Assembly: GCA_020740775.1 (NCBI GenBank)
Contig: JAHEWK010000024.1
Span: 186,001 to 250,000 of the forward strand
DNA from: Ilyonectria destructans
Lineage: Eukaryota > Ascomycota > Sordariomycetes > Hypocreales > Nectriaceae
Direction: 5' to 3'
Length of the DNA: 64,000 nt
Both the position numbers and the translations under genes were made by a program. Under the pieces are notes generated by a model. That model saw nothing but the letters and a program-made list of their open reading frames with translations, had not been told where the DNA came from and made no database searches. Position 1 is the stretch's first letter. Each line of letters opens with the position of its first letter. Positions 1 to 8,900 of the stretch are shown in pieces.

Positions 1-18
1 TCGGCCGGCTGGCCCGTA

Positions 19-375
19 TTAGGAAGAAAAGGAAAGCAAGACCTCCCTGATAAAAAGGGGGGAGCTACAGTGAACAGATACACAATACACACACATGTTC
101 AAGGTCATCATTTGGTCATACCAGCAATTCGACAGATTTGCCGCGTTCTGGAGACCTGAAGAGGTAAAACTCGCGATAATGGGACGATTTCCGAGGACAC
201 AGTCCTTGCAAGCCCATTTGCGTAAGCCATGACGTTGAATATCATAGCCAAAGTCCCACAGCCAAGAGCTAGTATCACGATCGCGTTCTGACCAATTCCA
301 GCCTCTGAAATGGCGAAAAAGACGGTCTTCGAGCTGCTGCTGTTGGCCTGGTTGGCCTGGCTGGTTGGCTGACAT
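19..375 (-). pseudogene. hAT transposase N-terminal fragment
   Basis: The reading frame from an ATG at 375 shows a Gln/Gly/Pro-rich start, then SSWLWDFGYDIQ, RKWACKDC and SFTSSGLQNAAN. This is the N-terminal BED-like zinc-binding part that begins many fungal hAT transposases. The second half of the zinc site (the His residues) is not recognisable, the frame then loses similarity, and the catalytic core is absent. It lies on the strand opposite to the hAT core at 2231-4144, so the two are different copies or an inverted pair. The assignment rests on remembered family patterns. Confidence 0.55.
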
Positions 376-569
376 CAAATTTTTTTTTTGGCAAAAACAA
401 AGCAGGAAATCTGTAGAAAACGCGCTCAATAGGGGTAGTTTCTCGTCTAATATTATTAGATTAGCTGTAGGGGTGATCGACCTCGGCTAACTTGGGTCCA
501 GGTACCTCAATTTAATAGGCAGTCATATACAAAAATAAGTACTATGAACCATACAGGGTCAGGGAATAT

Positions 570-721
570 CCCACTGTACCTAAATCCACCTAAATCCACT
601 CCATTACATCCACTTTCGTGTCCAAGTGTAGTGGATTATTACGTAATCTGAGCGCCGACAAGTGGATGTAATAGAGATGGGCCACTTATATGTGGTCCAC
701 GTGGATTTACAGTGTAGTGGG
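570..721. repeat. Palindromic MITE-like element
   Basis: The left part (CCCACTGTACCTAAATCCAC, then ATTACATCCACTT) is the imperfect reverse complement of the right part (AAGTGGATGTAAT, then GTGGATTTACAGTG and TAGTGGG). The element is about 150 bp, non-coding, and ends just before the copia remnant. No convincing target duplication was found; CAGGGAATATC on the left and CAGGGATATG on the right are only similar. Confidence 0.5.
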
Positions 722-729
722 TTCGAGCC

Positions 730-1182
730 TTGCAGGGATATGTCATGACACTGTTCAACGGACCGGTCGTATGGAAGGCTGGTCTCCAAGACACAGTCAC
801 GACTTCGACAACTGAAGCAGAAATCTTGAGCCTAGAGAGAACAGCCAAGGAGAGCTACGCCCTAGACCGCCTTCTCAGGGATATCTCTCTTGATCTTGGA
901 CCACTTAAGATATACTGCGACAATCTTCAGTCGATCCGACTTGTGGTTGAGGAGAACCAGAGAATTACGACGAAGTTGCGACATGTTGACGTCCAGAACA
1001 TGTGGTTGAAGCAGGAATTCAAGAAAGGTAGATTTCTGGTGGAATACCTCAAGACTGATCAAATGCCAGCAGACGGCTTGACGAAAGCTCTGTCCAGATC
1101 TAAGTTTGAGCACTTCCGCTCAATGCTGAATTTGGTCGATATCAAGAGGGAGGTGGGCTTGGGAGACCAAGCTATGCAATAG
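730..1182 (+). pseudogene. Ty1/copia retrotransposon RNase H tail
   Basis: The frame encodes the end of a copia polyprotein. VVWKAGLQDTVTTSTTEAE is the typical RNase H start, IYCDNLQSI holds the active-site Asp, LRHVDVQ is the conserved HVDV-like segment, and DQMPADGLTKAL is the usual C-terminal motif. There is no ATG (the frame opens on TTG), and gag, integrase and reverse transcriptase are missing upstream, where the MITE begins. It is a 5'-truncated relic followed by its LTR. Confidence 0.8.
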
Positions 1183-1253
1183 GATGATGGTGATTTTATG
1201 GCTGGTTGTGATAGCTTCTAGCAGCGTCGACTTGATCACTCAACGCTGGGGGG

Positions 1254-1741
1254 TGTGTCGCATATCAAGCCCCGGCCCCACTGGAGCAGCTGCCGTCTAA
1301 ATGAGGCAAGAATCACGATCATCGTGAACTTGTTCACGATGAGAATGAACGACCACAATTAGCGTCAAGCAGCAGTGTCACATTTCGGGGTCATATCCTA
1401 GACAACGTGACTTTCCTTGCTTTCTCGTCTTATCTCAGCCCACATCGCCGGCCCTATGACCACGATCCCGGTCCCCGGGACCCACAGGGCCCCGGCCCCT
1501 GTGCGGCGGCGACGGACTGCCGCCTCCGGCAGCAGCCGTCTTCATCATGTATAAAAGACGGGCTCTAGGCCCGTCCCTTAGCTAGAAATCAAGAGCTTCT
1601 CACACATATGATCATTTCCATCCACTAGATGCAACAAGCAGGCTGCTGCCTAAACAGGCAATGTTTTCATTTGTGTATAAAGAGCAACGTGACTCACTGA
1701 ATCCAGTCATTGAGTTCTTGCTCCTTAGATAATTCTCATCA
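1254..1741 (+). repeat. Probable 3' LTR of the copia element
   Basis: A polypurine tract (six G at about 1248-1253) precedes TGTGTCGCATATC, the expected TG start of an LTR, about 70 bp after the polyprotein stop. A TATAAAA box lies at 1550-1556. The right end is set at TCTCATCA near 1741 but is uncertain because no second LTR copy is present for comparison. Confidence 0.5.
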
Positions 1742-2230
1742 ATTGACTGGTGCCAACAATGATCCCTGTGGAGCCAATTGTCTGACACTTAGCGAACCCG
1801 GATGGGAATCTCATCTTTCCACGTAGAATGTAGCTAACCAATGGCCAAATCGCGACAGTCCGTGAGAGCCAAATACAGACAAAAATTATTGTGAACAGCC
1901 TCGAGTCACTTACCAAAGCCTTCTGACCCATCCCATCCACTCATTAATCTATTTTCTTTCTTCGTTGTCGCTATATTTTGTCTTGCAAGTCGTTGACCTC
2001 GTCGTCGACTCTGTGTCTTGCAGCCAATCAGAATTTAGCGGACAAAACAGACCGCATTCGAATTTCGCGGACAGACTAAGCTACTTTAGGAATAGTACAA
2101 ATACAAAATGCCCTAGACCTTTTTCAGGATTCATATTGCTTTTGAAGCTCATCAGATAGCGCTCCATGGTAGGACGCCCCTGTATGTGTACAATTGGATT
2201 TTGCGTCCCTGTTCAAACGCGTATTACATA
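1742..2230. other. No gene; boundary between copia and hAT relics
   Basis: No supported gene is present. Somewhere here lies the broken 5' side of the hAT copy whose core starts at about 2240; no TIR or target duplication could be identified. Confidence 0.4.
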
Positions 2231-4144
2231 ATGGGACTTTTATTAAGGGGTCGCGCCGGGTTTCATTTCTCCTTCGACGGTTGGACATCCAAGTCGTACA
2301 CTTCGTTTCTTGGGATCAACGCTCAATTCATTGATAACCACTTTGTCCAACACCGAATCCTCCTTGGGCTTCGACCTCTCTCGGGCAGACACAACGGTGC
2401 TTCACTTGCCGATGAGGTCGCTGATACGCTCGCATTCTGGCAAATCAACGACCCGGACAAGGTTGGCTACTTCACGCTGGACAATGCTGCCAACAATGAC
2501 ACCTGCATGGACGATCTTGCCTTTGAACACGGCTTCTCAGCTGAAGAGCGACGGATCCGCTGCGCTGCGCATATCTTCAACCTTTGCGTGCGGGCAATGC
2601 TATACGGTTCGAAGCGAGAGAACTTCGCGGCAATCATCGCTGCCGATGGTGACGATCAAGATGACGATGAGGAGCTAGTTGATCAAGCTATCGACGAGGC
2701 CCTGGATGTAGAGATGGAAGACGGCACGGATGAAGACTTTGAAGCGAACACTGCCGTTGGTATCCCAGAAGAGGACTTCCTATCATCCCACCCAGCCCCG
2801 GAGGAGATCAATGGAGCCACTTTCAGGGAGTACAGCCAGAACGGCGCCCCAGGAATGCTTCACAACATCGGGATCCAGCTGCGAGCGACTACACAGCTGT
2901 ACGAGCAGTTTCTTCAGTCTCAGCGCAAGGAATCCGGCCATGAATCAACACTTCACTGGGTCTTCAACAATGCCACCAGATGGAACTCGGACATGCGGAT
3001 GATGGAGAGGGCCCTTCGTCTCCGCCCGGCTCTTAATACATTCTTCAATGATGTTCAGAACCGTTGGGAAACTGAGGGCCTTTGTGAGAAACCGAAACCG
3101 GCAGTTCTGCAATACCGCTTAAGTGCGTACGACTGGAAGGCTATCGAGGTGCTTGTCAAGCTTCTGAAGCCTTTTGAAATCGCCACCAAGCAACTTCAGG
3201 GCGACGGTATTCCCGACGCGAGGTCGACTTGTGGTAGTTTCGATGAATACTTCCCTGTCTTCGAGATCCTACTTGACCACCTCGAAGGAGCTATCGAAGG
3301 CACAATCTTTGAAGAAGTTGAGGATCCAGTGAGCAAGGAGAAGAAGGACGTCGAAGTTGCCATCTACGACGGGCTCGATAGCAGAACCCGTAGATTGCTC
3401 AAGGTCTTTATCAAGCTCGGATGGAAGAAGCTGCACAAGTACTACAACCGTCTGACTAGCGCAGCTTATGTCGGCGCTGTTGTCTTCAACCCGGCGAAGA
3501 AGTGGCGCCTTCTCGATCAACTGTGGTCTCGAGTGCCTTCCCGTAAGGCCAAGGGTTGGCGATTAGAGTACGAATCCAAGCTCTTGGAGATCTGGGAGAG
3601 TTACAGGGAACGCGACGTTGACTACGAAGTCTTCGCTACATCTGACGAGGCCTCAATGGATTACATTGAGCGGAGACTTGCCAGGAGTGTAGCTGGGTCG
3701 CCATGCGCCCAGGGTTCGTCCTTGGCAGCGTCCAGTGCCCGCAAGAGCACCCGAAAGACGAAACACACGACAGCGGGAGCGACTGCTGATGACGAATATG
3801 CTCGGTACTGTGCTGAGGATGTTGTCAACAGTCACCACTACAGAAGCAGACCGATTGACTGGTGGAAAATCAACAGGAATCGGTACCCGCGACTGTCTCT
3901 GATGGCGGTTGATATGCTCACCATCCCATCGTCGTCTGCGGAGAGCGAGAGGACATTTAGCAGTGCAGGACGTATGACGGCACCGTTGAGAAGCCGGCTG
4001 AGGAGGGAGATAGTGGGGATGGCTCAGTGCATTCGATCGTGGAGTAAAGCTGGGATCTACACGCCTTCACTGCCGCTGGTTAGCCTCAGTGATGATCAAT
4101 GGGTTGACGCACTTGCGTCGCTGAAGGGGACGAGTGACATTTAA
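2231..4144 (+). CDS. hAT-family transposase, N-terminally truncated
   Basis: The 637-residue frame is read from the first ATG at 2231. It contains the RNase H-like core: HFSFDGWTSKSYTSF with the first catalytic Asp, YFTLDNAANNDTC with the second, an acidic insert, then WWKINRNRYPRLSLMAVDML and IPSSSAESERTFSSAGR, the C-terminal hAT dimerisation domain with the catalytic Glu. The N-terminal BED finger is missing and no frame immediately upstream supplies it. The core is free of stops, so it is either young or recently truncated. It could be an exon of a longer gene, but no acceptor clearly joins one. As it stands it would not bind its ends normally. Confidence 0.85.
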   Translation: MGLLLRGRAGFHFSFDGWTSKSYTSFLGINAQFIDNHFVQHRILLGLRPLSGRHNGASLADEVADTLAFWQINDPDKVGYFTLDNAANNDTCMDDLAFEHGFSAEERRIRCAAHIFNLCVRAMLYGSKRENFAAIIAADGDDQDDDEELVDQAIDEALDVEMEDGTDEDFEANTAVGIPEEDFLSSHPAPEEINGATFREYSQNGAPGMLHNIGIQLRATTQLYEQFLQSQRKESGHESTLHWVFNNATRWNSDMRMMERALRLRPALNTFFNDVQNRWETEGLCEKPKPAVLQYRLSAYDWKAIEVLVKLLKPFEIATKQLQGDGIPDARSTCGSFDEYFPVFEILLDHLEGAIEGTIFEEVEDPVSKEKKDVEVAIYDGLDSRTRRLLKVFIKLGWKKLHKYYNRLTSAAYVGAVVFNPAKKWRLLDQLWSRVPSRKAKGWRLEYESKLLEIWESYRERDVDYEVFATSDEASMDYIERRLARSVAGSPCAQGSSLAASSARKSTRKTKHTTAGATADDEYARYCAEDVVNSHHYRSRPIDWWKINRNRYPRLSLMAVDMLTIPSSSAESERTFSSAGRMTAPLRSRLRREIVGMAQCIRSWSKAGIYTPSLPLVSLSDDQWVDALASLKGTSDI

Positions 4145-4343
4145 TCTGCCTAGTACCTGCCTTTGCACAATTGACGATGTTCTGCGATGTCTTATCTGAA
4201 GCCGTGATACCTTCTAAACCCGCTCTGCACCTCTCACCACTTTCTGTCGGGGTATGACGGCATGACGGCCTGGTGATGATGACAACGGTCCATTTGGTTC
4301 TAGGTCCTATTGGTGTTTCGGTCTCCGCCGGGATTAGTTCTAC

Positions 4344-4630
4344 GTTCGATCGAGTTCGAATCGAATTCGATCGAATCTTGGCATTCGATAGATATCGAAT
4401 CTACGGAAGACATGTTCGATTCGAGTCGAATCTACGGCACAAGAATTGTGGCGCGTTCGATTCGATACGAATCTGCGGGAGATGTGTTCGATTCGAGTCG
4501 AATCTACAGGACAAGAATTGTGGCACGTTCGATTCGATACGAATCTGTGGGAGATGCGTCCGATTCGATTCGAATCTACGGGGTCACATTCGATTCGAAC
4601 GCCAAGCCTTGGCGTTCGATTCGATAGATT
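4344..4630. repeat. 72-bp tandem TTCGATTCG/CGAATC repeat
   Basis: Two full 72-bp units (4411-4482 and 4483-4554) and a partial third (from 4555) are visible. Each holds palindromic blocks such as TTCGATTCGAGTCGAATC. Looser TTCGAATCGAATTCGATCGAA sequence precedes them from 4344. Blocks of this kind are common subterminal repeats of fungal hAT elements, so this is probably the 3' flank of the hAT at 2231-4144. Antisense reading fuses it spuriously to the Tc1 frame. Confidence 0.75.
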
Positions 4631-4741
4631 CGTAAGATGTCCACGCCTGCGTGTAGGCATGACCCGGGTCTGGACATTATCTCTGAATAGTCTCATGCTA
4701 GGAATTATCAGAAGAGCCGCAATCGCAAAAGAGACACATAC

Positions 4742-5248
4742 CGGTTTACAGAACACCCAAGTGCGTCTTTGACCCTCGCCGCGAGCTACGATTGTTTCAT
4801 CAGAGAAGGTCCAACGGCTCCAAGATTCCTCAGACTGGTTGATATATCGATGAGCAAACCGTAGACGTTTTCTCGCTGTCTCTGGGCTTATGAACGGTCG
4901 TAAAAGTGACTGGAAGTGCATGATCCCTTCCCGCCGGAGGGTGGAAGTTAAAGTCTTAGCATGACAGCTTAAACCGGCCTCTTCGATAAGCTCACTAATA
5001 ACAATGTGAGGGTTTCTTCCTATCACTAGCAGCACCCGCCTCAAATCCCTCTCTGTAAGCTTATGTGGACGGCCGGGTCTGGGTTGATCCCGGGCAGATT
5101 GTTGTTCTTGATACCGGCGTACCACACCGTAAATTGCGTGCCGACTTACGCCCTCCTCACGGGTGATCCGGGCGGCTGATATGCCCGAATTGTATCTCCA
5201 AACGATCCTCGTTCTTTTGTGAGGAGAATGATGTGGCTTAGGAGACAT
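4742..5248 (-). pseudogene. Tc1/mariner transposase, N-terminal half
   Basis: From the ATG at 5248 the first 169 residues read as a Tc1-like transposase. They contain paired helix-turn-helix domains (ITREEGVSRHAIYGVVRRYQ, then KLTERDLRRVLLVI and ISELIEEAGL), LRREGI, RKRLRFAHRYI, and WTFSDETIVARG with the first DDE-triad Asp. Similarity ends after VFCKP near 4742, so the second and third catalytic acidic residues are gone. The open frame runs on into the 72-bp repeat by chance. The 5' inverted repeat survives at 5317-5359. Confidence 0.8.
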
Positions 5249-5316
5249 TTGGACTTAAATTGGAAGCACAATGTGTGGTTGAAGTTGATGATGGTTTTGG
5301 TGTAGGTCGAGGGAAA

Positions 5317-5359
5317 GCGGGGTACGGAAAAGTGTGTCGGAACTTTTTCCCCCCCACTG
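5317..5359 (-). repeat. Probable terminal inverted repeat of the Tc1 element
   Basis: Read on the minus strand the sequence starts CAGTGGGGGGGAAAAAGTTC, a typical fungal Tc1/mariner end, directly next to a TA dinucleotide at 5360-5361 (the expected target site). It sits about 70 bp upstream of the transposase ATG. The partner TIR is not in the window. Confidence 0.55.
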
Positions 5360-5361
5360 TA

Positions 5362-5931
5362 AACAGAGCCTCACGGTAAAAACACCACGTCTAGTAGTGG
5401 GCTACCAGGTCATCGAAAACACACTGGACAAGGCCCACGCCTTAAGAAAAACCCTCCTAGAGGCACGAATCTCTTATGCTCCCCTCCATCCTATTTCTAG
5501 GGTTTTGTGGGAACGTACATGTCCTTGTAATCTGCTGGTGTTTAGGGAGGCGGCCGGTTAGGGTTGGATGGAGGACATTTCGAACACGTCAAATCAACCA
5601 GTCGCATGGTATTCCTATCCATCTTGGTCATAACTCAGCTTTATAAAAAAGGCAAGAGTTCAATAGCACAGGCTGTGTCGGACCCCGGTTATTTTGGGAA
5701 AGGCCAGAAGTGGTTCGACGTTTCATATTCGTTCTTGTCCTTCGTGTCTCGCTTTGGAGGCACCTTGATCTGCTTGTTGGTCAGGTCTGCCTGTCTGACT
5801 GATCATAACATATCCTGGAGTAGCCACCATCCAATACAGGTTAGCTAAGCAACATTCTTCCACTTTCTTGGACCTTCTATTTGCCACAACTTGGTATATA
5901 AGTGAATGCGGGCACGCGGGCGGTCAAGGTG
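5362..5931. other. Intergenic, no gene seen
   Basis: No coding signal, RNA gene or repeat was recognised between the Tc1 end and the 3' end of the ankyrin gene. It contains the 3' UTR of that gene, which is transcribed leftward. Confidence 0.5.
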
Positions 5932-8900
5932 TTATTTAAGCAGCCTGACGACGGACTCGTGCCCGTTCTCGGCGGCCCACGACAGCGGCGTCCGGCCGCC
6001 GTTGTCCTTGGCCTCGGTGTCGGCGCCCTTCTCGAGCAGCAGCTGCACGACGGCCTCGTGCCCGTTCTCGGCGGCCCACCCCAGCGGCGTCCGGCCGCCG
6101 TAGTTGTCATTAGCCTCGGTGTCGGCGCCCTTCTCGAGCAGCAGCCGCACGACGGCCTCGTGCCCGTTCTCGGCGGCCCACGACAGCGGCGTCTGGCCGT
6201 AGTTATCCTTCGACTCGAGCTTGGCGCCCTTCTCGAGCAGCAGCCGCACGACGGCCTCGTGCCCGTTCTCGGCGGCCCACCGCAGCGGCGTCCGGCCATC
6301 GTCCTCGTCCTTGGCCTCGGTGTCGGCGCCCTTCTCTAGCAGCAGCTTCATGACGGCCTCGTGCCCGTTCTCGGCGGCCCGCCCCAACGGCGTCTGGCCA
6401 TAGTCCTTATCCTCGAGCTCGCCGCCCTTCTCGAGCAGCAGCTTCACGACGGTCTCGTGCCCGTTCTCGGCGGCTATTGACAGCGGCGTCCGGCCATTGT
6501 TGTCCTTGGCCTCGATATCGGCGCCCTTCTCGAGCAGCAACCGCACGACGGCCTCGTGCCCGTTCTCGGCGGCCCACCACAGCGGCGTCTGGCCATAGTC
6601 CTTATCCTTCGACTCGAGCTCGGCGCCCTTCTCGAGCAGTAGCCGCACGACGGCCTCGTGCCCGTTCTCGGCGGCCCGCCCCAGCGGCGTCTGGCGATAG
6701 TCCTCATCCTTCGCCTCGAGCTCGGCGCCCTTCTCGAGCAGCAGCCGCACGACGGCCTCGTGCCCGTTCTCGGCGGCCCACCACAGCGGCATTTGGCCAT
6801 AGTCCTTATCCTTCGACTCGAGCTTGGCGCCCTTCTCGAGCAGCAGCCGCACGACGGCCTCGTGCCCATACCGGGCGGCTATCGAGAGCTGTATATTATT
6901 ATACTCCTCATCCTTCGACTCGAGCTCGGCGCCCTTCTCGAGCAGCAGCTTCACGACGGCCGCGTGCCCATACCGTGCGGCTATCGAGAGCGGCGTCCGG
7001 CCATCCTTACCCTCCGACTCGAGCTCGGCGCCCTTCTCGAGCAGCAACCGCACGACGGCCTCGTGCCCGTTCTGGGCGGCTATCGACAGCGGCGTCCAGC
7101 CATCCTTATCCTCCGACTCGAGCTCGGCGCCCTTCTCAAGCAGCAGCCGCACGACGGCCTCGTGGCCCTTCTGGGCGGCCCGCCCCAGCGGCGTCCGGAC
7201 ATCCTTATCCTCCGACTCGAGCTCAGCGCCCTTCTCGAGCAGCAGCCGCACGACGGCCTCGTGCCCGTACCCGGCGGCTATTGACAGCGGGGTCCGGCCA
7301 CCCTTATCCTCCGACTCAGGCTCGGCACCCTTCTCGAGCAGCAACCGCACGACGGCCTCGTGCCCGTACCCGGCGGCTATTGACAGCGGGGTCCGGCCAT
7401 CCTTATCCTCCGACTCGGGCTCGGCACCCTTCTCGAGCAGCAGCCTGACGACGGCCTCGTGCCCATATCGTGCGGCTATCGAGAGTTGTATATTATTATA
7501 CTCCTCATCCTTCGACTCGAGCTCGGCGCCCTTCTCGAGCAGCAACTGCACGACGGCCTCGTGCCCGTTCTGGGCGGCTATCGACAGCGGCGTCCGGCTA
7601 TCCTTACCCTCTGATTCGAGCTCGGCGCCTTTCTCGAGCAGCAGCCGCACGACGGCCTCGTGGCCCTTCTGGGCGGCTATCGACAGCGGCGTCCGGCCAT
7701 AGTTATCCTTCGACTCGAGCTCGGCGCCCTTCTCGAGCAGCAGCCGGATGACGGCCTCGTGCCCTTTCTCGGCGGCCCACCGCAGCGGCGTCCAGCCGTC
7801 CTTGTCCGTGGCCTCCGTGTCGGCGCCCTTCTCGAGCAGCAGCCGCACGACGGCCTCGTGCCCGTTCTCGGCGGCCCGCCCCAGCGGCGTCTGGCGATAG
7901 TCCTCATCCTTCGCCTCGAGCTCGGCGCCCTTCTCGAGCAGCAGCCGCACGACGGCCTCGTGCCCGTTCTCGGCGGCCCACCGCAACGGCGTCCAGCCGT
8001 CCTTGTCCTTGTCCTTGGCCTCCGTGTCGGCGCCCTTCTCGAGCAGCAGTCGCACGACGGCCTCGTGCCCATACCGGGCGGCTATCGAGAGTTGTATATT
8101 AGTATACTCCTCATCCTTCGACTCGAGCTCGGCGCCCTTCTCGAGCAGCAGCCTGACGACGGCCTCGTGCCCGTTCTCGGCGGCCCGCCGCAGCGGCGTC
8201 CAGCCGTCCTTGTCCGTGGCCTCCGTGTCGGCGCCCTTCTCGAGCAGCAGCCGCACGACAGCCTCGTGCCCCTTCTCAGCGGCCCACCGCAGTGGCGTCC
8301 AGCCGGCCACGTCTCGCCTGTTCAAGTCCACGTGTCCAGTATCCAAAAGAAGCTTGGAGGCATATATGCGCCCAGTTTGGGCTGCCCAGTGTAGCGGGGT
8401 TCGTTGATCCTTGTCTGGCTGGTCCAAGAACGTTCCGAGATCTATGAAAGGCCGTAAATATGACTGATAGCCAAATTGTGCGCAGTAGGAAATTGCGGTT
8501 CTGCCGTCTTCGTCTTGGCTATTTGGGTTTGCTTTCATCTCTAGAATGGCGTATACGACTTCGCTCCAGTCATTCCGGACAGCCAGAGGAAGTGCCGGTT
8601 CTAGGTATTCGGACCCAAACTCGCCTGTGGTGATGAAACATAGGTGGTATAATGCTTCCTTCCTAGTACGGTCTTGAATTGCTTGTAAAAGCGGGTGTTG
8701 AGTGCGACCTGTTCCTTGGATTCCGTCGGTATCTTGGACCCAGCCTTTACCCGCGGGACCTTCGGCAATTTTCTTTGCGATAGCCTGGTAGCAATCCAGA
8801 ATCTCCGTGACCTCTGGATTGCTCTGACCCGCGCTGCTATAGCCCTCGGTCATCCACTCGACGCCCTTTATCCCGAATTTCTTTCTGTCGTCATCCAAAC

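Noticed and set aside
4273..4772. Plus-strand frames of about 105-120 codons
   Set aside because: They translate the palindromic 72-bp repeat and have no protein-like character.
5932..8330. Regular 100-bp spacing suggestive of a CRISPR-like array
   Set aside because: Units are coding ankyrin repeats in a eukaryote with no unique spacers.
5902..8407. Long plus-strand frames rich in Arg/Ser/Pro (for example 6477-7448 and 7660-8394)
   Set aside because: They are antisense shadows of the highly repetitive ankyrin gene; the repeat structure keeps several frames open.
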